Assembly (NCBI GenBank): GCA_964403885.1
Contig: CAYOHY010000006.1
Span: 1 to 64,000 of the forward strand
Length of the DNA stretch: 64,000 nt
Source: CAYOHY01 sp964403885
Lineage (GTDB): Bacteria; Actinomycetota; Coriobacteriia; Anaerosomatales; PHET01
Direction of reading: 5' to 3'
A model generated the notes under the pieces. It did not search any database. It saw only the letters and a list, made by a program, of their open reading frames with translations, and was not told the DNA's origin. Positions 37,043-46,264 of the stretch are shown piece after piece (the first letter of the stretch is position 1; each line of letters opens with the position of its first letter). The position numbers and the translations under genes are program-made.

Positions 37043-39941
37043 CGCATCCATAGCGACCTTCTCGGTCGTACTCGCAGTGGGCGCCGGACTTCTGTTCGGC
37101 GTTCCTGCGTATGCCTCAGAGGTTCCGTACGCGTCGATACTTGCGGAGCCTGTCGTGTCCGGTGCCGTATGGGATCCGGGTTCGGTGGTGTTGGGTCCGA
37201 TGGGCGAGATGCTCGTCGCTGACTCGGGCAACGACCGTGTTCGACTTCTGTCGCCCACGGGCGACCTGGTCGCCACGATCGGTGAGCCCGGCTCGGGGCC
37301 CAAGCAGCTGCTCGACCCGGAGTGCGCGGTCTTTGGACCGGATGGCCATGTCTACGTCGCCGACTCCGGCAATGGTCGCATCCAGGTCTTCGCACAGGAT
37401 GGCACGTGGGTGCGTTCCATCGGCTCCCTGGGTTCGCTCGCTGCGCCAAAGGGCGTGGCGGTCGACGGCTCGGGGTGTGTATATGTGACAGAGAGCCTTG
37501 CCGGTCGCGTCCGCAAGTTCGACGCGGCGGGCAACCAGCTCCTCCAATGGGGCGGCATCGGGCCCTACTTTGGACAGTTCTCGAACGCGTGGGGAATCGT
37601 CGTCACCGGTGGCTACGTCTACGTTGCCGACAGCGGATCGAACATGCGCATCCAGGTGTTCGACTCGACGACCGGCGCCTATGTGGGCCGATTCGGTCCG
37701 TACCAGCAAGGCACGCTCAATCCGTCACGCTTCAAGGTCCCGGTAGGCATCACGCTCGCACCCAACGGCGACCTTGTGGTGACCGACCAAGGTATACCCG
37801 CCGTTGCGCGGATACCGCAGTGGCCCGCGGCCGCAGCATGGACCGGCGCGATGATCGCGGGAGGTGTCACCGGCGAGGGCCCCGGAGCGTTCCAGTCCCC
37901 GAGGGGTGCCGCTGTCGCGGCGGACGGAACCCTTGTGGTCGCAGACTCTGGCAACCATCGACTGTGTGTTCGCACGCCGTCGTCAGTGTGGCTCGCCCCG
38001 CTGGAGGCGAAGGGATCCGGCGCGTCCAGGCTGTGGGACCCTGAGGCCGTTGCCGTCGACTCGATCGGTAGGGCGTACGTGGCCGACACGCGCAATCAGC
38101 GCGTCGCGATCCTCGGTCGCGAGGGTGAGTGGGTCGGTTCGTTCGGCACGTCGGGAACCGCACCCGGACAGTTCTCCTATCCTTCCGGCATCGTGGTGGC
38201 GCCGGACGGCGACATCTTTGTCGGCGATACCGGCAACGATCGCATCCAGCGCTTCAACGCCAACGGGGAGTTCGAGACGGAGATCGGCGCTGACGAGCTC
38301 GACGAACCTCGCGGCCTCGCACTGGGTCAGGACGGCACCCTCTACGTGGCCGACACCGGCAACAGCAGGGTGGCGGTCTTTGGGCCGGGAGGCGGTCTCA
38401 CCGCGTCGTTCGGGGCTTCCGGTACGGCGCCGGGCGAGTTCTCCTCGCCGCAGGACGTGGCTGTCGATGATCGCGGTGGTCTGTGGGTGGCCGACACCGG
38501 CAACAACCGCATTCAGAAGCTTCAGTCGCTCACGGGCGACTACCTCACTCAGGCGGGGGGCTGGGGCGAGGCCCCCGGTCAGTTCTGGTCACCCACGTCG
38601 ATCGCGGCGGTACCCGGGGGTGGCGCCGTGGTGACGGACCTCAGCAACGAGCGCATCCAGGCCTTCGATCAGGATGCGCACCTCGTGACCTACACGGGAT
38701 CTCGTGGCGCGGCGCTCGGAAGGTTCCATCGTCCGTCGGGTGTTGAGTGCTCACAGGATGGCCGCACCTATGTGGTGGAGCGTGATGGCGCGCGAGTGCA
38801 GGTCTTCGTGCGTGATGCGGAGCCACCGGTGACCACCATCATCGGTGTGCCGACGACGGTCACGGCGCTTCCGTACGTCAATCTCTCGCTCGAGGCCACC
38901 GACACGTCGGGCATCGGTTCTGTTTGGTATCGCCTCAATGGCGGCTCGCCGGTACGTGCGACGACCATCAAGGTGTCCGATGAAGGGACCAACACCATCG
39001 CCTACTGGGCGGTGGATCGGGCGGGCAACGTCGAAGCGACGCGCTCAGCGACGGTCGTGTTGGATCGCACGCCGCCGCAGGGCACCATGCTCGCTCAGGG
39101 CGGAGGCTTCTGGCTGGGTTCTCCCGATGTGACGATCACTTCGAATATGACCGACGTCGTGGACATGCGCGTGGGGGTCGACTACGCCATGGGCGAGTGG
39201 GGACCCTACACCGAGACCACCCAAGTGGTCTTGCCCGACGTGGACGGACGCTACACGGTCGTCGCCCAGTACAGGGACGCGCTCGGCAACACGGGCACGC
39301 TGACGCAGGCGGTCGGGATGGATCGCGAGGCCCCCGGTGCCCCGCTGGCGCACTCGACCACGCACCCCGTTTCAGTAGTGGTGCGCGGCGGCATCATTCC
39401 TCGTTTCGAGTGGACCGCGCCGGTCGATGTCAGCGGTATCGCAGGCTACTCGTTCGTGGTCGATCGCTCCCCCGACACGACACCGGATGCGGTGATCGAC
39501 ACCGGCGTTCGCTCGGCGTCGTGCGCGGGGCTTGACGGCGGAGAATGGTACTTCCACGTGCGCGCGGTCGATGTGCTTGGCCAGTGGGGTCCTGCGTCAC
39601 ATGTGAAGTTCGCGCTGTCGAGCACGCCGGTGGTGGGCGCTCCGCGCGTCGCACGTTCCGCGCTCACGACGGGTTCAGCGACGTTTCGGTACTCAGGCAC
39701 CGTGTCGCCGGCCAGCCCGTTGTCGCGCGTTCGCGTGAGCGCGATGCGCTGGGAGAATGGCCGATGGGTCGCCAAGCAGACGGTCTCAGCCGAGGTCGTG
39801 CTCGACGGGACCGGGTCCGCGCGCTACCGCGGCGAGATGACGCTCGGTGCGGGCAAGTGGCGCCTGAGGGCGATGCACGTGCGGTGCACCTACTTGGAGA
39901 ACGCGTACAGCTCGTACGGTCGGATACTGGGCGTACAGTAG
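37005..39941 (+). CDS. Large secreted NHL-repeat protein with Ig/FN3-like C-terminus
   Basis: 978 aa. The start ATG lies inside the preceding gene and gives a good signal peptide (IATFSVVLAVGAGLLFGVPAYA). Residues about 55-610 contain ten or more NHL blades with the core VADSGNDRV/VADTGNSRV, enough for two propellers. From about 610 the sequence becomes beta-sandwich modules (LSLEATDTSGIGSVWYRLNG, then WTAPVDVSGIAGYSFVVDRS) like Ig/FN3 folds of surface proteins. No heme motifs and no anchor motif. Likely extracellular, for protein or glycan binding. Confidence 0.8.
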   Translation: MRFATSSSLTRASASIATFSVVLAVGAGLLFGVPAYASEVPYASILAEPVVSGAVWDPGSVVLGPMGEMLVADSGNDRVRLLSPTGDLVATIGEPGSGPKQLLDPECAVFGPDGHVYVADSGNGRIQVFAQDGTWVRSIGSLGSLAAPKGVAVDGSGCVYVTESLAGRVRKFDAAGNQLLQWGGIGPYFGQFSNAWGIVVTGGYVYVADSGSNMRIQVFDSTTGAYVGRFGPYQQGTLNPSRFKVPVGITLAPNGDLVVTDQGIPAVARIPQWPAAAAWTGAMIAGGVTGEGPGAFQSPRGAAVAADGTLVVADSGNHRLCVRTPSSVWLAPLEAKGSGASRLWDPEAVAVDSIGRAYVADTRNQRVAILGREGEWVGSFGTSGTAPGQFSYPSGIVVAPDGDIFVGDTGNDRIQRFNANGEFETEIGADELDEPRGLALGQDGTLYVADTGNSRVAVFGPGGGLTASFGASGTAPGEFSSPQDVAVDDRGGLWVADTGNNRIQKLQSLTGDYLTQAGGWGEAPGQFWSPTSIAAVPGGGAVVTDLSNERIQAFDQDAHLVTYTGSRGAALGRFHRPSGVECSQDGRTYVVERDGARVQVFVRDAEPPVTTIIGVPTTVTALPYVNLSLEATDTSGIGSVWYRLNGGSPVRATTIKVSDEGTNTIAYWAVDRAGNVEATRSATVVLDRTPPQGTMLAQGGGFWLGSPDVTITSNMTDVVDMRVGVDYAMGEWGPYTETTQVVLPDVDGRYTVVAQYRDALGNTGTLTQAVGMDREAPGAPLAHSTTHPVSVVVRGGIIPRFEWTAPVDVSGIAGYSFVVDRSPDTTPDAVIDTGVRSASCAGLDGGEWYFHVRAVDVLGQWGPASHVKFALSSTPVVGAPRVARSALTTGSATFRYSGTVSPASPLSRVRVSAMRWENGRWVAKQTVSAEVVLDGTGSARYRGEMTLGAGKWRLRAMHVRCTYLENAYSSYGRILGVQ

Positions 39942-39954
39942 AAGCTGGCCTCGA

Positions 39955-41376
39955 TCAGTGCCTTGGCCTGACCCATCCGCCTAGGAAGTCGAGTGTCCAC
40001 TTAGCGACGCGTGCCAGCGACTCGCGCCGCGTGATCGAACCCAGTGCTCTGATGGCCCTTCGGGGCTGAAGGTAGAAGCGCAGGAACTCGCTCACGCGGG
40101 CCCGATCGAGGTCGCGCGCGGTCAGTTCCGCAGTCCCCATCGCCGCGTTGTCTATCTCGTATTCCTGCCATGAGTCAGCGACGGGAACGCCGTCGGCGAT
40201 CGCACGCGCACGCAGCTCGGTGCCGGGGAACGGCACGGCGCAGTGGATCTGCACGAAGTCGGGATCGAGCTGCCGGATGAATCGTCGCGTCTGCCGAATC
40301 GTCGAACGCGTCTCGCCGGGCAGCCCAAGGATCACGTAGGCGAGGGTCGTGATGCCGGCTTCTCGTGCCCACCCGAACGCGTCGACCGCTTGCTGCAGCG
40401 TGGTGCCCTTGCGGACCGCATCGAGTATCTCCTGCACGCCGGACTCCACACCAAAAGACACCGCAGAGCAGCCGGCGGCACCCATCCGCTTCAGTATCTC
40501 GGCGTCGACGGTGTCAACACGTGAGTTGCACTGCCAATCGATCTCGAGGCGCCTCGATTCGATCTCGTCGCACACGGCAAGCACGTGCTGTTTGTCACTG
40601 GTGAAGGTGTCCGCCCACATGACGAACGAGCGGATACCGAAGCGCTTGACGCACTCCTCGATCTCGTCGGCGATGTTTGACGGCGAACGCCTGCGCACGC
40701 GGTGACCGTAGTAGCAGTGGGCGGTGCAGTAGGTGCACGCGTGCGGGCAACCTCGCTCGGAGACGATCAGGGTCTGCGCTGCCGTCGAGAGGGGAGCTGT
40801 GTACTTCGCGTTGTCGAGCAGGTCGCGAGCGGGAAAGGGCAGGGCATCGAGATCGTCGATGAAGGGCCGAGGCGGGTTGTGGACGATGGAGCCGAGCGAC
40901 TTGTGCGACAGCCCATCGACACACGCCAGCTCAAGGGAGGGCAGTTGGCGTGCAAGATCGCGCACGGTGTACTCAGGCTCTCCGCGCACGACAGAGTCGA
41001 AGGGGGTCGCATCCAGTGACTCGTCAGGCAGCGCGGTCACGTGCACCCCGTACGCCGTGACATGGGCCTGGCACGCAGCGGACAGCATGGCCGCCACTCG
41101 GACGTCGGAGGCAAAGGTGGGGGTCGACACGTTCATGACGATCAGCCCGGGCCGCCACGACCGAGCGTCTGCGACAAGGTTCTCGGCATCCTGGCCAGAG
41201 GCCACGCAGTCGACGAGCCGGACCTCATGTCCGTCTTCTCGCAGTACCGCGGCGATGGACGGCAGCGATATCGGAACCATCAGGTACTGGTAGGACGACG
41301 CCTTCTGTTCGCAGCGCCCTTCTCGGACGTAGCGCACGCCGTCCAACGTGGGTGGGTTGACGAGCAAGACGCGCAT
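39955..41376 (-). CDS. B12-binding-domain radical SAM protein
   Basis: 473 aa. A CAGGAGAGGA site precedes ATG 41376, so the longer open frame upstream is not used. The N-terminal cobalamin-binding-type domain (MRVLLVNPPTLDG, about residues 1-150) is followed by a radical SAM domain with the cluster motif CPHACTYC near residue 205 (CX3CX2C). This group includes methyltransferases and enzymes that remodel lipids or hopanoids. Surrounded by polysaccharide genes, it may modify a glycan or lipid carrier; the substrate is unknown. It converges with the NHL gene (13-base gap) and resembles the protein at 60336-61772. Confidence 0.82.
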   Translation of the reverse strand: MRVLLVNPPTLDGVRYVREGRCEQKASSYQYLMVPISLPSIAAVLREDGHEVRLVDCVASGQDAENLVADARSWRPGLIVMNVSTPTFASDVRVAAMLSAACQAHVTAYGVHVTALPDESLDATPFDSVVRGEPEYTVRDLARQLPSLELACVDGLSHKSLGSIVHNPPRPFIDDLDALPFPARDLLDNAKYTAPLSTAAQTLIVSERGCPHACTYCTAHCYYGHRVRRRSPSNIADEIEECVKRFGIRSFVMWADTFTSDKQHVLAVCDEIESRRLEIDWQCNSRVDTVDAEILKRMGAAGCSAVSFGVESGVQEILDAVRKGTTLQQAVDAFGWAREAGITTLAYVILGLPGETRSTIRQTRRFIRQLDPDFVQIHCAVPFPGTELRARAIADGVPVADSWQEYEIDNAAMGTAELTARDLDRARVSEFLRFYLQPRRAIRALGSITRRESLARVAKWTLDFLGGWVRPRH

Positions 41377-41610
41377 CGGCCTAGGGGTCCTCTCCTGATG
41401 GATGGCCGCAGGCAGCCACGCTTCCATTATGCAGGCTTCACGCACTGGCGTGGGGCGGCCGGATGTTGCATTATTCATGACGCGGTCCACAGGGGAAGCG
41501 AATGCGATGATCCGGCGATTCACGCTCGCAACGTCCACCAAGCGGAACGGCTGCCTTCTTGGCGCCGGTCGTGTCGGCGCACCCCCGTCGCACTCGCAGG
41601 CGGTGAGCCG

Positions 41611-43716
41611 ATGAAGCCCGTGCGTCCGCATTCGTGGCCTGAGCTCATCGCGTGGTGGTGTCTGAACATCGCCATCCTTGCCATCCCGCTCGCCACGTCG
41701 AACTTCACCCTCTTTGGCCGCATCTTTCCGGCGCTGTCGTACCCTGTCGTGCTCGATCAGGTCGATCTGCCCAAGTCGGCGTGGCTCGTCTTTGTCGTCT
41801 TCATCGGCATGGCGGCATGGGGTTATGGACAGCTTCGATATCGTCTGCGCGTGCACACCGCCCCGGCCCTGTGGGCGTACGCCGCTTTCCTCGCCCTCGC
41901 ACTCGCGGCCACCTTCACCTCCGTTGACGTGTCCACATCGGTGTTCGGTGCGGTCCAGCGGCGCGAGGGGCTGATCACGTTCCTGGGGTACGCCGGCCTT
42001 GCGTGGCTGGTGCTGCAGATGGTCGACCATCCTCTGAGGGTCCGCTCGCTTGGGCGAACGGTCGTCATCGCCTCCTCGGTGATGGCGGTGTATGGACTGT
42101 GCCAGGTCGCCGGGTTCGATCCCGAGAACTGGGGCCGGCTTGCGTTCGAGAGTCGGCGCGCGTTTGCGACGCTGGGCAATCCTGACCTGCTGGGCGGCTA
42201 CCTGTTGTTCGGGTTGGCGCTTGCGCCCTCAATCGCACTCTCTGAGCCGGATGACCGGTTGCGGGCGTTGTGGTGGGCATGTTCGGCCGTCATCGGCGCG
42301 GCATGGCTTGCATCCTTTGTCCGCGGCGCATGGATCGGCGGCATCGTTGCGCTGATCCTCATCGCCATCGCGGCTCGGCGCGGGGGCGTCCGTACCAATC
42401 GCGTCGATGTGATCGCGATCGGGGTCATCACCGGGCTGCTGGGCGTCATCGTGGTGATCTCTTTGGCGGGCGACGCGCTCGTGTTCTCGGTCATCGAGCG
42501 CGTCAGGTCGCTTGCGAATCTCGAGTCGGGCTCGCTTCTGGGGCGGCGCTACATCTGGGCTGCTGCGCAGGATGCGATCCGGGCTCGGCCGCTGTTGGGC
42601 TGGGGACCGGACTCCTTCCGATATGCCTGGTATCAGTATCGTCCCGTGGGCGACCTGCGTGCCTTTGGCTACAGCGGCGTGGCCGATGCGGCCCACAGCT
42701 ATCCGCTGCAGCTCGCGGCCACGCTGGGGGTGCCTGCGGCGATCGCGTTCACGGTCGCGGTGGTGTGGTCTCTCAAGCGTGCTGCGGGGTGCGCGTTCGA
42801 GCGCGGTCATGGGGCGACGAGGCTGGTCTTGACCGGATGGTTCGCCGGGGTGGTCGCGCACCTGGTCCACCTGACCTTCGGCGTGTCAGGCGTGGCCGGT
42901 ACGGCCATGCTCTGGGCCGGACTGGGCATGATGCTCGCCCCCAAGGCCCATGAGGTGTCACCACGCGAGTGGGTGCGCCGACTCGCGGTGGCGGTGCCGG
43001 TGGTGACGCTCGCGGCGGCTTCGGTGCTGCTTGTGGCGCAGCTGTCTGCGGATCGCGCTGCGATCCACGTGATCGTGACGCCCGACTTCGCGCAGAAGCA
43101 GGCGTGGGCGCAGACTGCGGTGCGGCGGGCTCCGTGGGATCACATCTATCGCCTTCAGCTCGCCGACGTGCTCACCCAGCGCATCGAGATGGATGCACTG
43201 CAGCTGGAGAGCGTCAGGCAGTCGGGGCAGGACGGCTCGGCGGTGGTGGCATCCATCGAGCAGTCGCAGCGTGAGGCGCAGAAGCAGTACGAGCTCGTGC
43301 TGACTGCGGTGCCGCGAGAGTACCGCGCCGCCGATGAGCTCGCGAAGCTGTGCCTGTCGCTTGGCGATTGCCTGGGTGCGGAGCACTACGAGAGGGCTGA
43401 GGCCGTCGCGCGGCGCTATGAGCCGTTGGCGCCCACAGGGTTCACCTTGCGTATGACGCATGCGATCGCCCTGCTTGATCTGGGTCGATACGAGCAGGCG
43501 CGGCGCGTTGTCGAGCCCATGCGGGGATGGGACCCGCGAGTGCCCGGCCCGGCAGTCGTGCACGCACAGGCCGAGTGGGAGCTGGGGGAGCGCGGCGTCG
43601 CGTTGGAGGAGCTAGCCAGGCTTGAGCGCAGCTACCCGAGCGACCAGCAGGTACTCAACCTCCGTGACCTCATCGCCCGCAGCGCCGACTCTTCCGTGCC
43701 CGAGGAGTCCCGCTAG
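41611..43716 (+). CDS. O-antigen ligase/polymerase family membrane protein with TPR tail
   Basis: 701 aa. GGCGGTGAG precedes ATG 41611. About ten to twelve helices occupy residues 10-470, with the Wzy_C-type loop (LGWGPDSFRYAWYQY near residue 330) between membrane spans. The C-terminal 220 residues form an extracytoplasmic TPR-like domain (TPRs such as FTLRMTHAIALLDLGRYEQA). Members join polysaccharide repeat units or ligate glycans to an acceptor; Wzy-like and WaaL-like roles cannot be separated by sequence. The 234 bases between it and the divergent radical SAM gene hold no clear gene. Confidence 0.8.
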   Translation: MKPVRPHSWPELIAWWCLNIAILAIPLATSNFTLFGRIFPALSYPVVLDQVDLPKSAWLVFVVFIGMAAWGYGQLRYRLRVHTAPALWAYAAFLALALAATFTSVDVSTSVFGAVQRREGLITFLGYAGLAWLVLQMVDHPLRVRSLGRTVVIASSVMAVYGLCQVAGFDPENWGRLAFESRRAFATLGNPDLLGGYLLFGLALAPSIALSEPDDRLRALWWACSAVIGAAWLASFVRGAWIGGIVALILIAIAARRGGVRTNRVDVIAIGVITGLLGVIVVISLAGDALVFSVIERVRSLANLESGSLLGRRYIWAAAQDAIRARPLLGWGPDSFRYAWYQYRPVGDLRAFGYSGVADAAHSYPLQLAATLGVPAAIAFTVAVVWSLKRAAGCAFERGHGATRLVLTGWFAGVVAHLVHLTFGVSGVAGTAMLWAGLGMMLAPKAHEVSPREWVRRLAVAVPVVTLAAASVLLVAQLSADRAAIHVIVTPDFAQKQAWAQTAVRRAPWDHIYRLQLADVLTQRIEMDALQLESVRQSGQDGSAVVASIEQSQREAQKQYELVLTAVPREYRAADELAKLCLSLGDCLGAEHYERAEAVARRYEPLAPTGFTLRMTHAIALLDLGRYEQARRVVEPMRGWDPRVPGPAVVHAQAEWELGERGVALEELARLERSYPSDQQVLNLRDLIARSADSSVPEESR

Positions 43717-43770
43717 CCGCCGTGGCAACCATGCCACCTGCGGATATGGGTACTCCTTTGGTAGCGGAGT

Positions 43771-43796
43771 CTGCCGGGATGATGCATCATCGGCAG
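43771..43796. other. Inverted repeat before phosphohexomutase gene
   Basis: CTGCCG and CGGCAG arms enclose the perfect palindrome ATGATGCATCAT (43779-43790). No T-run follows. It could be an operator for the downstream gene or a 3' hairpin of the upstream one. Confidence 0.35.
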
Positions 43797-43825
43797 GTCG
43801 TCACACGTGAAGGGGAGACCGAGGC

Positions 43826-45054
43826 ATGAGCACCGACATCAAGTTCGGCACCGATGGATGGCGCGCGGTCATCGGCGATGATTTCACCTATGAGAACCTG
43901 AGGCGCGTCGCCGACGCGGCGGGCCGGGTCTTCTCGGCGGACCATCCGGGCGGGCTCGTGCTTGTTGGCTACGACACTCGCTTCGAGGCCGGCTCGTTCG
44001 CGGCTGCAGCGGCTGAGGTGCTTGCGTCGCACGGCCTGCGCGTACGAGTCTCGGACAGCTACATCCCCACGCCGGGCCTGTGTTGGTCGGTGGCGCGCGA
44101 TGACGACGCCATCGGTGGCGTGATGCTCACGGCAAGCCACAATCCCTCGGAGTACCTGGGCTTCAAGCTCCGGATGTCAGACGGCGGCGCGTCCCCCGTC
44201 TCGTTCACGCAAAGCGTCGAAGCCGAGCTGGTCGACGGTGCGCCCACCGCCCGCGGCGAGTTCGAGCTGGTCGACCTCGTGGGGCCGTACCTGGATGCGC
44301 TTCGCGGCGCGGTGGACGCCGAGGCGATCGGGCGTGCGAACCTGCAGGTGGTCGTCGATCCGCTCTACGGCGCGGGCCAGGGCCACCTCGCGGGGCTGTT
44401 GCGCGAGATGGGCGCCGACGTCCTTGAGCTCCACGCGGAGCGCAACCCGGGCTTTGGCGGGCTGCACCCCGAGCCCATCCNNNNNNNNNNNNNNNNNNNN
44501 NNNNNNNNNNNNNNNNNNNNNNNNNNNNNNNNNNNNNNNNNNNNNNNNNNNNNNNNNNNNNNNNNNNNNNNNNNNNNNNNGTCGGGTTCAAGTGGATCTA
44601 CGAGGAGATGGTCGCGGGCGGCGTGCTCATCGGCGGTGAGGAGAGCGGCGGCATCGGCATCCCCTCCCACGTGCGTGAGCGCGACGGACTGCTGATGGCG
44701 CTCCTGCTCGCCGAGATGATGGCGCAGCAGGGCAAGGGCCTCGCCGAGCTGGTCGAGGACCTGTTCGCGCTGACGGGGCCCATGGAGTACTCGCGCGTGG
44801 ACCTGCGCCTGACCCCTGAGGTCGTCTCGGCGTTCGTGGCGGCGATGCCGGACATGGCGCCCACCGAGCTCGCGGGGCTGGCCGTGAGGGACATCTCGCG
44901 CGCCGACGGCATCAAGTTCTTCTTCGACGACGACGCATGGCTGCTCATGCGAACCAGCGGTACCGAGCCCCTCGTGCGCATCTACGCCGAGGCACCCTCG
45001 GCGGGCGTGGTCGACGACCTGCTCGCCGCCGGCCGCGGGCTCGTTGGCGCGTGA
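43826..45054 (+). CDS. Phosphoglucomutase/phosphomannomutase family protein (interrupted by assembly gap)
   Basis: Alpha-D-phosphohexomutase. ATG 43826 follows GAAGGGGAGACC. The N-terminal part (FGTDGWRAVIG) has the phosphoserine loop TASHNPSEYLGFK near residue 93. After the gap the C-terminal part has the sugar-binding GGEESGGIG and phosphate-binding RTSGTEPLVRIYAE motifs. The visible parts total about 375 residues against a usual 450-475, so more than the 33 codons implied by 100 Ns is probably missing. The lost piece should contain the metal-binding DGDxDR loop. The reading frame differs across the Ns, which reflects the arbitrary gap size, not a frameshift. It supplies hexose-1-phosphate for nucleotide-sugar synthesis. 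The stop overlaps the next gene (TGATG). Confidence 0.85.
44481..44580. other. Scaffold gap (100 N) inside phosphohexomutase gene
   Basis: Exactly 100 Ns, a conventional placeholder length; true size unknown, probably near 300 bases judging from missing family residues. Confidence 0.99.
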
Positions 45055-46256
45055 TGGCCTCGACCGACATCGCGCAGGAGCGCACCGTGGACGGCGAGCC
45101 GATGCGCGTCACCATGGTCAACAAGTACTACCCGCCGCATCTGGGGGGCGTCGAGTTTCATCTGCGTGACCTCGCCGAGGGCTTGGTCGTGAACGCAGGT
45201 GCTCACGTGCGCGCGCTCGTGTGCAACGGCGACGGGCAGCGCGTCGAAGAGACCGTGAACGGCGTGGACGTCGTGAGGCTGCCGCGAGCGACCGAGTTCT
45301 CGTCGACCCCCATCTCGTGGCAGTTCGCCAAGGCTCTCAAGGCAGAGGCCGCCCGCACGCCCGCACCCGACGTGCTCCACTTCCACTTCCCGTATCCCTG
45401 GGGAGAGCTGGCGCTTCTTCAGGCCCGCCCGGACGTGCCTACTGTGGTCACCTATCACTCGGACATCGTGCGCCAAAAGGCCGCGCTCGCCGGCTACAAG
45501 CCGTTCCTCGAGCGGTTCCTCGATCGCGTGGACCTCATCATCGCCTCGTCGCCCAATATGATCGAGCATTCGACGTTTCTGTCCGCGCGCGCCGACAAGT
45601 GCCGCCACGTCGACTTCGGCCTGCACGTCGAGCGCATCGCACAAGACGAGGCGGCCGAGCAGCGTGCCCGGACCCTTCGTGCCGAGCACCCCGGCAGGCG
45701 GATCGTTCTGTTCGTGGGACGCCTCGTCTACTACAAGGGCGCCGATGTGCTGGTGCGCGCCATGGAGCACGTCGACGCCGACCTCGTGATGATCGGCAGG
45801 GGCCCGCTCGAGCCGGAGCTGCGTGAGATCGCGGTCGCGCGCGGCATGGGGGAGCGCGTGCGCTTCCTTGCGCCGGTCGACGACGCCGAGCTCGCAGCGT
45901 GGTACCGCGCAGCCGACGTGTTCGCGCTTCCCAGCGTCGCCCGCAGTGAGGCGTTCGGCCTCGTGCAGATCGAGGCGCATGCGGCCGGCACCCCCGTGGT
46001 CTCGACTGACCTCACGACAGGCGTGCCCTACGCCAACCTCGACGGCGTCACGGGCCTCACGGTCCCTGTGGGCAGCGTCGAGCGGCTGGGCGAGGCGCTC
46101 AGGCGCATCCTGGGTGACGACGAGCTCCGCGCACGTCTTGGCGAGCAGGCGCAAGAGCGCGCGTTGCGCGACTTCACGATTCCACGCATGGTCGAGAACA
46201 CGCTCGCCGTGTACCGTGAAGCCATAGACGTCCACGCTTCACGGAAACGGGCCTGA
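45054..46256 (+). CDS. Glycosyltransferase family 4
   Basis: 400 aa starting at ATG 45054, overlapping the preceding TGA; MRVTMVN at 45102 is an alternative start. GT-B enzyme: the acceptor side starts VTMVNKYYPPHLGGVEFHL, the donor side includes VLFVGRLVYYKGADVL and the GT4 signature EAFGLVQIEAHAAGTPVV (EX7E). Eight bases separate it from the initiating transferase gene, so it probably adds the second sugar after the priming step. Donor unknown. Confidence 0.87.
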   Translation: MASTDIAQERTVDGEPMRVTMVNKYYPPHLGGVEFHLRDLAEGLVVNAGAHVRALVCNGDGQRVEETVNGVDVVRLPRATEFSSTPISWQFAKALKAEAARTPAPDVLHFHFPYPWGELALLQARPDVPTVVTYHSDIVRQKAALAGYKPFLERFLDRVDLIIASSPNMIEHSTFLSARADKCRHVDFGLHVERIAQDEAAEQRARTLRAEHPGRRIVLFVGRLVYYKGADVLVRAMEHVDADLVMIGRGPLEPELREIAVARGMGERVRFLAPVDDAELAAWYRAADVFALPSVARSEAFGLVQIEAHAAGTPVVSTDLTTGVPYANLDGVTGLTVPVGSVERLGEALRRILGDDELRARLGEQAQERALRDFTIPRMVENTLAVYREAIDVHASRKRA

Positions 46257-46264
46257 GCACACGT

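Noticed and set aside
41402..41614. 70-codon open frame before the O-antigen ligase gene
   Set aside because: No ribosome site or recognisable sequence, and it runs into the start of the real gene in another frame.
44581..44700. Frameshift in the phosphohexomutase gene
   Set aside because: The shift comes from 100 placeholder Ns, which is not a multiple of three for this split; both sides align well with the family.
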